Source of the DNA: JALTID01 sp027004335 [NCBI: bacterium] | GTDB lineage: Bacteria; JALSQH01 | Reading direction: 5' to 3' | NCBI GenBank assembly: GCA_027004335.1 | Contig: JALTID010000250.1 | Location: 1-6,005 of the forward strand | DNA length: 6,005 nucleotides | Shown here: positions 1 to 6,005 of the stretch, piece by piece | Position numbering within the stretch: position 1 is the stretch's first letter | Layout: the number at the start of each line of letters is the position of its first letter | The notes under the pieces: model-generated | Told to the model about the DNA's origin: nothing | Databases searched by the model: none | What the model saw: only the letters and a program-made list of their open reading frames with translations | Translations under genes and position numbers: made by a program

Positions 1-216
1 GGTACTTAGGAGTTTTATTCCGTTTCTTGCAAAGACTTTTCTTGGGTGTGGGCAGAATGTTACCACCATTGAAGGAAGGTTTAATTCTTTTGCTTCTTTG
101 ACTGTTTTAGAAATAAGGATTTGATGGCCAAGGTGAACACCATCAAAGTTTCCAATAGTCATCACCCTCGGGGAAGGGTAATTTTGGAGCTCTCTTAATT
201 CTTTTATTATTTTCAT
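1..216 (-). CDS. ribF: Bifunctional riboflavin kinase/FAD synthetase, N-terminal fragment
   Basis: These are the first 72 codons of a gene that continues past the left edge. RibF phosphorylates riboflavin to FMN and adenylates FMN to FAD in the cytoplasm. The visible part belongs to the N-terminal FAD synthetase (nucleotidyltransferase) domain. The motif IGNFDGVHLGHQ at residues 21-32 contains the HxGH nucleotide-binding signature (H28-H31), and TFCPHP at 53-58 is the second family hallmark. The kinase domain lies outside the window. The ATG overlaps the ktrA stop codon as ATGA (216-213). An AGGA element lies inside the ktrA end at 229-226, nine bases upstream, so translation is probably coupled to ktrA. 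The start is supported by this spacing and by the usual distance from the start to the GNFDG motif. The family call is firm. The link to K+ transport is probably only operon packing. Confidence 0.95.
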   Translation of the reverse strand, partial: MKIIKELRELQNYPSPRVMTIGNFDGVHLGHQILISKTVKEAKELNLPSMVVTFCPHPRKVFARNGIKLLST

Positions 217-881
217 GAAAATTTTTCCTGAAATTTGATAATATTCTCCTTTGAGCCAATGAGAATCAGATTATCACCTTCCTCTATCATCGTTTCTGGA
301 GGGGGAATAATCAGGGGACTCTCTTCCAAAGGTTTTTTAATGGCTATCACAAACACACCATATTTGTTTCTTATCTTGCTTTCTAAAAGGGTCATACCTG
401 CAAATTCCTCCGGGGCTTTTATTTCAAGGAAACTGAATCCCCCTTCAAAGTGGGAAATATCAAAGACATTCTTTGAAGCTACCTTGTTGGCAACTCTTAC
501 TGCCATGTCCCTCTCAGGATTGATAATTTCGTCTGCTCCTATTTTTTTCATTATTGCTTCATGAGTCTCGTTTATAACTTTCACGATAACTCTGGGAACC
601 CCCAATTCCTTTGCGTATAAAGTGGCAAGGATGCTTGTTTCCATGGATTCACCAGTACTTACTATACATACATCCATGTTACCCAGACCTGCCTCTTCCA
701 GAGCTTCTTTATCTGTTGCATCCAGTCTCACAGCTATTGTGGAGTAAGGCTGGATTGTCTGAACAAGATCCTGCCTGTGGTCTATGGCTAAAACTTCATG
801 ACCCAGGGAGAATAAGGTCTTAACAACCTCTGAGCCGAAGCTACCGAGACCTATTACTGCTATTTTTAATCTCTTTTTCAT
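213..881 (-). CDS. ktrA: KtrA/TrkA-type K+ uptake regulatory subunit (RCK protein)
   Basis: This 222-residue cytoplasmic protein matches the single-RCK length of KtrA rather than the duplicated ~450-residue TrkA. Residues 7-122 form a Rossmann RCK_N domain. The glycine motif GLGSFG is at 11-16, and the acidic D34 ends strand 2 (AID), where it normally contacts the nucleotide ribose. The stretch KKIGADEIINPERDMA (112-127) is the highly conserved end of the N domain. Residues ~138-222 form an RCK_C domain with the typical PPPETMIEEGDNLILIG pattern (193-209). In the known family, KtrA forms an octameric ring under a KtrB dimer and opens or closes it through ATP/ADP binding; some RCK_C domains bind cyclic di-AMP. 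It starts two bases after ktrB and its stop overlaps the ribF start. A GGTGGG at the end of ktrB, six bases before the ATG, may serve as ribosome binding site. Confidence 0.95.
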   Translation of the reverse strand: MKKRLKIAVIGLGSFGSEVVKTLFSLGHEVLAIDHRQDLVQTIQPYSTIAVRLDATDKEALEEAGLGNMDVCIVSTGESMETSILATLYAKELGVPRVIVKVINETHEAIMKKIGADEIINPERDMAVRVANKVASKNVFDISHFEGGFSFLEIKAPEEFAGMTLLESKIRNKYGVFVIAIKKPLEESPLIIPPPETMIEEGDNLILIGSKENIIKFQEKFS

Positions 882-883
882 TT

Positions 884-2245
884 TTAACCCACCATAACAT
901 TTTCTTCTGAATATTTTATCTTATCTTCTTTTTGCTCGCCTCCTATCGCAAATGCAAGGGCAAGCGGCCCTACTCTTCCTGTGAACATAAGGAGAATTAG
1001 CACAATTTTGGAAAAAGTGTCAAGGGAGGAGGTTATTCCTGTTGATAGTCCAACTGTTCCAAAGGCTGATGTTGCTTCAAAGAGAAGCTGAAGAAAAGGG
1101 TCACTCCCCCTGAAAAAGGGATGTAGCTGATAGGCAAATGTGAGGGCAACCAGGGCAAGAACTATCAGGATCATTGAGCTGATTGAGATTGCAATGGCTC
1201 TTGAAACTGTTTCCTGTCCAATTGTACGATGCATAATAGTGATATTACTTTTACCCTTTAATCTGTTGACAAATATTGCAAAAAGGACACCAGCAGTTGT
1301 GGTTTTGATTCCTCCACCTGTGGATCCCGGGGATGCACCAATAAACATGAGAATAATCAGGAAAAATAGAGTACCTCTGGAAAGTGCGCCGATGTTTATT
1401 GTGTTGAAACCAGCGGTTCTTGCAGTTACTACCTGAAAATATGAACCAAGAATTTTTTCTCCTGTTGTGAGATGATGAGATGCAAAGTAAAAATCATTTT
1501 CTAAGAAATAGATAGTAAGGGTTCCTCCTATGATGAGAATTGATGTAACAATTAAAACCATCTTAGTATGAAGACTCAGGCTTATTACCTCCCCTTTTAT
1601 TTTGTAGTAGAGTTCAAGGATAACAACAAAGCCTATTCCGCCTATGATAATTAATCCTGTAATTACTAAATTGAAAAAAAGACTACTTTCAAATCTGGAG
1701 AAACTATCAGGATAGAGAGAAAAACCAGCGTTGCAAAATGCACTGATGGAGTGGAACATCGCGTGATAAATTGCCTTCCCCGGAGAATATCCTGTGGAGA
1801 AAATAAAATAGAGAGATAGGAGAAAAGCACCGATTCCTTCAAATAGAAATGTGAAAATAACGATTGACTTAAGGAGCCTGAATCTATTTATTTTTGCATC
1901 AGAGGAGAACGATGATAGCACAGTATGAAGTCCCATTATTGATACCCCTCTGCGAAAAAGGTAGAGAAAAAAAACTGAGAAAGTCATGATTCCTAATCCA
2001 CCAATCTGAAAGAGGGTCATCAATACTATCTGGCCAAAAGGGGTGAACTTTGAAGAGATGTTGTAGAGTGAAAGTCCTGTAACACAAACCGCAGAGGTGC
2101 TCATGAATAAGGAATCCACAAAACTCAAATTTCCGTGACGGGTACCTGGAAAAATAAGGAAAAAAAGAGACCCGGTTAAAATAGTTCCTGCAAAACTTAG
2201 AACCACAATTCTTGAAGGAGTAAAAAAGTTTCTATATCTTTTCAT
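884..2245 (-). CDS. ktrB: Ktr/Trk-type K+ channel-like transporter subunit
   Basis: This 453-residue inner-membrane protein has the normal length and order of KtrB, with four repeats of membrane helix, P-loop, membrane helix. The four selectivity-filter segments are visible: VTGL (55-58), NAGF (172-175), TAGF (277-280) and TVGL (397-400). Each carries the conserved glycine that lines the K+ pore. Between them lies GASPGSTGGGIKTTT (303-317), the helix break of the third repeat that forms the intramembrane gate in known KtrB. R424 in the last helix (TGRVGP) corresponds to the conserved arginine thought to plug the pore. The N-terminal half, with TSAVCVTGL and QIGGLGIMTF, resembles Bacillus KtrB as recalled. 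It probably imports K+, likely Na+-dependently, together with the adjacent KtrA. It starts 12 bases after the propeller gene. No clear Shine-Dalgarno precedes the ATG, so reinitiation after the upstream gene is likely. Confidence 0.95.
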   Translation of the reverse strand: MKRYRNFFTPSRIVVLSFAGTILTGSLFFLIFPGTRHGNLSFVDSLFMSTSAVCVTGLSLYNISSKFTPFGQIVLMTLFQIGGLGIMTFSVFFLYLFRRGVSIMGLHTVLSSFSSDAKINRFRLLKSIVIFTFLFEGIGAFLLSLYFIFSTGYSPGKAIYHAMFHSISAFCNAGFSLYPDSFSRFESSLFFNLVITGLIIIGGIGFVVILELYYKIKGEVISLSLHTKMVLIVTSILIIGGTLTIYFLENDFYFASHHLTTGEKILGSYFQVVTARTAGFNTINIGALSRGTLFFLIILMFIGASPGSTGGGIKTTTAGVLFAIFVNRLKGKSNITIMHRTIGQETVSRAIAISISSMILIVLALVALTFAYQLHPFFRGSDPFLQLLFEATSAFGTVGLSTGITSSLDTFSKIVLILLMFTGRVGPLALAFAIGGEQKEDKIKYSEENVMVG

Positions 2246-2257
2246 TTTTACCGGAAA

Positions 2258-4096
2258 TCAATGGGATAAAGCCGTAGGCACAAACCACAGAAGGTCGTCT
2301 GTTATGGTTATATCTTCAGGATGGGAAAAATCGGATGCAATAAATCCATTCCAGCCATCAGCAATACAGAGTTTATTTCCGGAAGCATAGGCACTTTCTA
2401 CATTACCAGGAGTTTTTAAATGAGAGACCACATAAGGCTCTTTTGGATTTGAGATATTTATTACATAGAGCCCATTGGGTCCTCCCGCTAAAAGTGCATA
2501 ATTTTTGTAGAGCTTAACCTTCTCGCCATTTACTTTCAGATTAACATGCGACATTTCAAAGATATTATAAAAATTAGAAGCATCTCCTATTATCATTCCT
2601 GTACCTTCTCTTGCAAGATAAAAAGTTTTTCCCCTTGCAGATATTCCTTTTGCTTCGGTAATGCTCGCCATATGAGAAGTTGCAGAGGGATTTGAAAATC
2701 TACTTATATCTACCAGGGTCACCCCATTCCACCCCTGAGAAAGAAAAAGCCTTTTTTCTCCAACTGCAATATCATTTACCTGTTCTCCACCCATAGCGAT
2801 TTCAGCGATAAGAGAAGTTCTTGGATAAATCTTGTATACCTTAATTCCATAGTTTTCAAAAAGTACATAGAGCATCCCTTTTTTACATCTTACACTGATT
2901 GCTCCCTTTTTATTTATTGTTCTGAGAAGAATAGGGGAATATGGATTTGAAATATCGTAGTCATACACCCCCCTGTTCTTATCTGTAATAAAAGCTCTGT
3001 TACCCTCCCCGCACACCTGCAAGGAATCTCCTACGGTTTTGATGTAATAGGCAATTCTGTTCTGGTGAGGAGTAGAAATATCAATTACTTTTGCGCCATT
3101 ACTGGAATCAGCAACAACTGCTACCTTTCCATTGCACCATACATCAATTGCATTCTCACCAATATTGAACCTTGAAGTCAGACGAGGGAACTTTATATTT
3201 GAAATGTCCAGCAATCCCAGGCCCTCTTTAGCCATGGCTAAAACAATTTTGTTTCCCGAGACAAGAAAATCTTCTACGAAAAATTTGTTGTATTTTCCTG
3301 CTATCCTTGGGGAGAAAGGATCAGTGACATTGTAGATAAGAACCCCTTTTTTTTCAACATTTGAATTCAGAACCCCTCTATCTGATTGTAAGAGATATAA
3401 GAGATTACCTTTTTTAAACACCTTGAATATAAACCCCCCCAATTTTGTCTGACTTAGAAGTTTTGTGTACGGGGCATTCCTGAAATCGTAAATTCCAAAA
3501 CCTGCATCTTTCATGGCAACATATATGTATTTACCATCAAAATCCACATCCCATACAGGACCTGGGGTATCTATGCTCCTGATAAATTTAGGAGAATCAG
3601 GAATCTTTATATTATAGATGAGAAGGCCATTATTTTCGTTGGAAACAAAGAGGTATGGATATAATATTTTTATGCCCATTGCCATAGATAGAGTTTTTAT
3701 TTTTCTAATGCGATGTAGTTTGCCTCCATTCAGGGAGAATATTTTGATTCCATCTTCAAAGTCTGCAAGATAAATGTTCTTATGATAAAAGGCGAGGTCA
3801 AAGGCGAAACCATTTGTGTCGTAATGGTCCAGAAGAACTGGATTTGTAGGGTCTGAGATATTAAAAATGTATATGCCACCAAGTCCAGCCGCAACTCCAA
3901 GCAGGTTTTTATGTCTTACAATTTTCTTTATTTCTCCTTCAATAGGGATGATTCTTCTGATAGAGAAAGAGTTATTTTCCATATCAAGTACCACAAGACC
4001 CTCTGTGGAAGATCCTGTATAGAGAATAGATGCTTTCACATTTAGAGGAATGAAAAGGAATATTAGCAGGGAAAAAAACATCTGTTTTTTCATCAT
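2258..4096 (-). CDS. Exported LVIVD-repeat beta-propeller protein (14 repeats)
   Basis: This 612-residue protein begins with a Sec signal peptide: lysines at 3-4, a hydrophobic core at ~6-18 and a VKA|S cleavage site after residue 22. There is no lipobox cysteine, so it is likely periplasmic or surface-exposed. The rest is a run of LVIVD-type repeats (G-hydrophobic-x-V-x-D-I-S-x-P...). Repeat-start glycines are at 33, 74, 116, 157, 199, 251, 292, 334, 376, 417, 458, 500, 542 and 584. Spacing is 41-42 residues except 52 for repeat five, which carries an extra loop at ~239-250. The last unit looks partial (584-612) and may be closed by the N-terminal strand. No catalytic motif, membrane anchor or metal site is evident, so the function is unknown. 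The propeller fold usually provides a binding platform. The gene leads an apparent operon with ktrB and ktrA. Adjacent ATGs at 4096 and 4093 leave the exact start open by one residue. Confidence 0.88.
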   Translation of the reverse strand: MMKKQMFFSLLIFLFIPLNVKASILYTGSSTEGLVVLDMENNSFSIRRIIPIEGEIKKIVRHKNLLGVAAGLGGIYIFNISDPTNPVLLDHYDTNGFAFDLAFYHKNIYLADFEDGIKIFSLNGGKLHRIRKIKTLSMAMGIKILYPYLFVSNENNGLLIYNIKIPDSPKFIRSIDTPGPVWDVDFDGKYIYVAMKDAGFGIYDFRNAPYTKLLSQTKLGGFIFKVFKKGNLLYLLQSDRGVLNSNVEKKGVLIYNVTDPFSPRIAGKYNKFFVEDFLVSGNKIVLAMAKEGLGLLDISNIKFPRLTSRFNIGENAIDVWCNGKVAVVADSSNGAKVIDISTPHQNRIAYYIKTVGDSLQVCGEGNRAFITDKNRGVYDYDISNPYSPILLRTINKKGAISVRCKKGMLYVLFENYGIKVYKIYPRTSLIAEIAMGGEQVNDIAVGEKRLFLSQGWNGVTLVDISRFSNPSATSHMASITEAKGISARGKTFYLAREGTGMIIGDASNFYNIFEMSHVNLKVNGEKVKLYKNYALLAGGPNGLYVINISNPKEPYVVSHLKTPGNVESAYASGNKLCIADGWNGFIASDFSHPEDITITDDLLWFVPTALSH

Positions 4097-4101
4097 CCTA
4101 A

Positions 4102-4130
4102 ATTTTATCTTTATGAGAATTTAATCGCAA
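4102..4130 (-). promoter_or_regulatory. Candidate promoter for the propeller-ktrB-ktrA-ribF operon
   Basis: Read on the minus strand, TTGCGA (4130-4125) is followed after 17 bases by TAAAAT (4107-4102). These match 4 of 6 and 5 of 6 bases of the sigma70 consensus at the ideal spacing. Only five bases (TTAGG) separate the -10 hexamer from the ATG at 4096. Transcription would therefore begin at about the start codon and give a leaderless or nearly leaderless mRNA. The region is AT-rich, so a chance match is possible. Confidence 0.45.
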
Positions 4131-4142
4131 GGAAAAAGCTAT

Positions 4143-4156
4143 TTTTAATTGTAAAA
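4143..4156. promoter_or_regulatory. Short inverted repeat overlapping the stress-gene -35 element
   Basis: TTTTA (4143-4147) and TAAAA (4152-4156) form perfect 5-base arms around ATTG. The element overlaps the -35 hexamer of the plus-strand promoter, where a regulator could block RNA polymerase. The arms are pure A/T in an A/T-rich region, so this is weak evidence for an operator. Confidence 0.18.
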
Positions 4157-4177
4157 GAAGAAAAGTTGCTGTATACT
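4149..4177 (+). promoter_or_regulatory. Sigma70-like promoter for the universal stress protein gene
   Basis: TTGTAA (4149-4154, 4 of 6 consensus bases) and TATACT (4172-4177, 5 of 6) are separated by exactly 17 bases. Transcription would begin near 4184 and leave a leader of about 20 bases containing the Shine-Dalgarno sequence. This fits a start at 4205 and argues against the upstream in-frame TTG at 4166, which would lie before the transcription start. Confidence 0.6.
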
Positions 4178-4193
4178 ATTTTAAAAAATCAAA

Positions 4194-4200
4194 GGGAGGA
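4194..4200 (+). promoter_or_regulatory. Strong ribosome binding site deciding the stress-protein start
   Basis: GGGAGGA is a near-perfect anti-16S match and ends four bases before the ATG at 4205. It fixes that ATG as the start, rather than the in-frame TTG 39 bases upstream. Confidence 0.85.
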
Positions 4201-4204
4201 TCAG

Positions 4205-5038
4205 ATGCTTAAGGTTATTCTTGCTCCTGTTGATGGTTCCAATTATACCAAAATCACAGAGGATTATCTTATTTTTTTCCACAAGTACTGGGATTCGGAG
4301 ATTATTCTCCAACATGTAATTGATATAATAGCTCTTGAAGGACCCTTTTTTCATGATCTTTCAGGTGCAATAAGTATGGAGCCTCTCGTTAATTTCACAG
4401 GGAAGATTAAAGAACTCCTGGAAGAACAGGGAAAAATAGTTTTGGAAAATAGTTGTAACAAAATGAGAGAGAAAAATGTGCCGTGTAGATTATTTCTGGA
4501 TTCAGGGATCGTATCGGAAGAAATAGCGGGGAGGGCCAAGATCGCTGATCTTATAATAATGGGAAAAAGGGGAATCCACGCAAAATTTGGAAAGGAAAAA
4601 ATTGGTTCCACAGCGGAGGGAGTATTGAGGAGAACCCCTGCATCAGTTTTGGTCGTTCCTGATAAGTACATTGAAATAAAAAAGCCCCTCCTAGCATATG
4701 ACGGAGGAAAAGTGGCTAAAAAGGCAATGGAACTTGCTGCCAATTTCTGTGAGAAATTATCTTTACCTCTTTCCGTGGTAACAGTCAACTCTTCTTCAAA
4801 AGCAGAGAAAATACTTGAGGAAGCAAAAACCTACCTTACGCCATTTAATCTGGATGTGGAGTACATACCTCTTGAAGGTTCTCCTTATCATGAAATTGAG
4901 CAGATAGTTAAACAGGAAGGATTTGATCTATTGGTCATGGGAGCGGTGGGGCATCATTTTCTCATTGAGATGATTATTGGTTCCACGGCTCTTCATCTCT
5001 TGAGGAAACTTGATATCCCATTTATGCTATGCAGATAA
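4205..5038 (+). CDS. Tandem-domain universal stress protein (UspA family)
   Basis: This 277-residue cytoplasmic protein has two UspA domains, at about 1-152 and 159-277. Each starts with a hydrophobic strand followed by an acidic residue (ILAPVDGS at 5-12; LLAYDGG at 162-168). Each ends with a glycine-rich ATP-binding motif. The second motif is canonical G-2x-G-9x-G-S (G246, G249, G259, S260). The first has ten residues in the long gap (G120, G123, G134, S135), a variation I recall in related tandem proteins. Both copies look able to bind ATP or a similar nucleotide. The precise role of such proteins is usually unknown; some act as stress factors or as regulators of transporters. It has its own promoter and is divergent from the operon containing ktrB and ktrA, which makes a regulatory link to K+ uptake possible but unproven. 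Its 3' end overlaps the convergent hydrolase gene by 12 bases. The start at 4205 is set by the strong Shine-Dalgarno. Confidence 0.92.
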   Translation: MLKVILAPVDGSNYTKITEDYLIFFHKYWDSEIILQHVIDIIALEGPFFHDLSGAISMEPLVNFTGKIKELLEEQGKIVLENSCNKMREKNVPCRLFLDSGIVSEEIAGRAKIADLIIMGKRGIHAKFGKEKIGSTAEGVLRRTPASVLVVPDKYIEIKKPLLAYDGGKVAKKAMELAANFCEKLSLPLSVVTVNSSSKAEKILEEAKTYLTPFNLDVEYIPLEGSPYHEIEQIVKQEGFDLLVMGAVGHHFLIEMIIGSTALHLLRKLDIPFMLCR

Positions 5039-5809
5039 GGACTTAACAAATGAGATTACCGTCTTTGAGGATTCTTCAGGAGCCTCAAAGGGGATCATAT
5101 GGCCGCATCTCTCTATGGTAAGGAGTTCCTTTTTGGTTGTTAACCTTGAGTAAAAATCGGTAACATTATCATATGGTACCAGCTTATCCCTTTCTCCAGC
5201 TATTATCAGCACGGGTGAGTTAATTTCCGAGACTTTTTCTTTTATACTGTATTCATTACATGCCTTCATATCTTTGTAGAGCACATCCGGACCATTCTTT
5301 TTGAGCATTTCCTCTGTAAGTCCTCTGTAAAATTTTACATCTTCATCTTCTCTTTCAAATGAGAATTGCAAAGATGTTTTTACCATCATGGGAAAATTTT
5401 CCTTTACAAGCTGAAATATCATGGGGTTTACAGGCAGTGACGAAGAAGATGCAATTACAATGGTTCCCATCACTCTTTCCGAATGAGCAGCGGCATAGAG
5501 AAGAGAAATCGCTCCTCCCATGGAGTGGCCACCAATGTAGAATTTATTAAGCTTGAATTCTTCTGATAAGAGCTCTATAGCTTCAAAGTATCCATCTAAT
5601 CTTTCAGCTGGAATACCCTCACTCTTCCCGTGTCCTGGTAGGTCTGGAATAATGAGTGATATATCCTCCTTCAACAGTGGGAACAGGGCATTCCATATTC
5701 TGCTGTCTCCTCCTGCTCCATGAATTAAAATAAGAAAAGGATTTTTTTCAAGGGAATCTGCATTACTTCTGTAGAAGAGTTTCCCCTGCTCTGTCAGAAG
5801 CCAGCTCAT
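5027..5809 (-). CDS. Alpha/beta-fold hydrolase
   Basis: This 260-residue protein has the length of compact alpha/beta hydrolases and no signal peptide, so it is probably cytoplasmic. The oxyanion-hole motif HGAGG is at 30-34 and the PDLPGHGKS turn at 55-63. The nucleophile elbow GGHSMGG (93-99) has Ser96. The acid is probably Asp208 (AGERDKLVP) and the base His237 (CGHMIPFEAPEE). The catalytic triad is therefore complete. Residues ~122-195 form the variable cap that sets the substrate, so esterase, lipase, thioesterase or C-C hydrolase activity cannot be told apart. The start at 5809 is supported by AGGAG at 5822-5818, eight bases upstream, and by normal placement of the first strands. The gene begins 47 bases inside the upstream metallo-hydrolase gene, so the two are probably co-transcribed. 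Its stop codon lies inside the convergent stress-protein gene. Confidence 0.93.
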   Translation of the reverse strand: MSWLLTEQGKLFYRSNADSLEKNPFLILIHGAGGDSRIWNALFPLLKEDISLIIPDLPGHGKSEGIPAERLDGYFEAIELLSEEFKLNKFYIGGHSMGGAISLLYAAAHSERVMGTIVIASSSSLPVNPMIFQLVKENFPMMVKTSLQFSFEREDEDVKFYRGLTEEMLKKNGPDVLYKDMKACNEYSIKEKVSEINSPVLIIAGERDKLVPYDNVTDFYSRLTTKKELLTIERCGHMIPFEAPEESSKTVISFVKSLSA

Positions 5810-6005
5810 TTATAATACTCCTGTAGAGGATTTTTCCATTTTTAAGGATTTTTTCTACCTTTCCTTCTTCCTCAAGGATGTCCAGGTTGCCGATTATTTC
5901 TGAAAAGATGAGGAATATTTCCTGTTTCTTCTCAGGGAAAAGGTTGGTAGCAATATCAAAGGGAGTCATTGGTTCATTTTTTATTAAATTCAGTATCCTG
6001 TGTTG
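5763..6005 (-). CDS. Probable MBL-fold metallo-hydrolase, C-terminal winged-helix fragment
   Basis: These are the last 80 codons of a gene entering from the right edge; the frame is open to base 6005. The fragment reads HRILNLIKNEP (2-12), MTPFDIATNLFP (13-24), then SEIIGNLDILEEEGKVEKI (35-53). This fits the winged-helix domain at the C-terminus of LACTB2/glyoxalase-II-like metallo-beta-lactamase proteins, which typically shows a TP.EIA..LF motif, then E..GHL..L...G.V. The expected histidine of GHL is asparagine here (G39, N40). The zinc-binding HxHxDH motif would be upstream, outside the window, so the enzyme class is inferred from the tail only. The internal ATG at residue 13 (5969) is not the start, because the frame continues upstream without a stop. 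The 3' end overlaps the alpha/beta hydrolase gene by 47 bases and contains that gene's Shine-Dalgarno. Substrate unknown; a different winged-helix protein is possible. Confidence 0.72.
   Translation of the reverse strand, partial: QHRILNLIKNEPMTPFDIATNLFPEKKQEIFLIFSEIIGNLDILEEEGKVEKILKNGKILYRSIINELASDRAGETLLQK
5818..5822 (-). promoter_or_regulatory. Ribosome binding site of the alpha/beta hydrolase, inside the upstream gene
   Basis: On the minus strand AGGAG lies eight bases before the ATG at 5809, within the coding sequence of the upstream metallo-hydrolase. It supports 5809 as the true start and hence a genuine 47-base gene overlap. Confidence 0.7.

Noticed and set aside
235-564. A 109-codon open frame on the plus strand opposite ktrA.
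   Set aside because: It lies wholly opposite a well-supported RCK protein and shows no domain.
2243-2260. The propeller gene stop (TGA) and the ktrB ATG are in the same reading frame, separated by only four sense codons, hinting at a readthrough fusion.
   Set aside because: The propeller follows a signal peptide and should be outside the membrane, whereas the KtrB N-terminus is expected in the cytoplasm. A fusion would be topologically wrong, and no readthrough signal is visible.
4097-4165. A possible cyclic di-AMP riboswitch ahead of the ktr operon, as seen in some bacteria.
   Set aside because: The available 5' region is too short, and the likely transcription start is at the start codon. 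No structured leader is visible.
4166-4204. An N-terminal extension of the stress protein from an in-frame TTG.
   Set aside because: The TTG lies upstream of the predicted transcription start and overlaps the -10 region. The ATG at 4205 has a near-perfect Shine-Dalgarno and fits the family N-terminus.
4351-4788. A 145-codon open frame on the minus strand inside the stress-protein gene.
   Set aside because: It is fully antisense to a clear UspA coding sequence, has no recognisable domain and is best explained as a shadow.
5763-5969. A stand-alone 68-residue small protein starting at 5969.
   Set aside because: The frame continues upstream to the window edge without a stop and the extra residues match the same winged-helix pattern, so it is the tail of a larger gene.

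Overview
The window looks like an AT-rich bacterial chromosome segment, roughly 40% G+C by eye. It is densely packed: genes overlap or sit a few bases apart, and the longest non-coding stretch is a 108-base divergent intergenic region (4097-4204). There is no rRNA, tRNA, CRISPR array, insertion sequence or phage gene. An exported protein with a Sec signal peptide implies an extracytoplasmic compartment. The type of universal stress protein and the LVIVD-repeat propeller are, from memory, common in anaerobic or thermophilic Gram-negative groups such as Nitrospirota and Desulfobacterota, but the sequence alone does not fix the taxon.

Minus-strand block 1 (4096 down to 1) reads as one operon. 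It starts with an exported 14-repeat beta-propeller protein of the LVIVD family. Next come the K+ channel subunit KtrB (12 bases later) and its cytoplasmic gating ring subunit KtrA (2 bases later). It ends with the start of ribF (FAD synthetase/riboflavin kinase), whose ATG overlaps the ktrA stop as ATGA. The tight spacing suggests co-transcription and translational coupling.

The divergent region 4097-4204 carries a good plus-strand sigma70-like promoter and a strong Shine-Dalgarno for a tandem-domain universal stress protein (4205-5038). On the minus strand, a candidate promoter lies so close to the propeller gene that its mRNA would be almost leaderless.

Minus-strand block 2 (right edge down to 5027) holds the C-terminal winged-helix tail of a probable metallo-beta-lactamase-fold hydrolase. 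It overlaps an alpha/beta hydrolase gene by 47 bases. That hydrolase gene runs tail to tail into the stress-protein gene with a 12-base overlap.

Functionally, the centre of the window is a Ktr-type, probably Na+-dependent, K+ uptake system. It is gated by nucleotide binding to KtrA and flanked by two possible partners: an extracytoplasmic double propeller in the same operon and an ATP-binding-type stress protein on the divergent side. The propeller-Ktr pairing is the most interesting arrangement here; no physical interaction can be shown from sequence.
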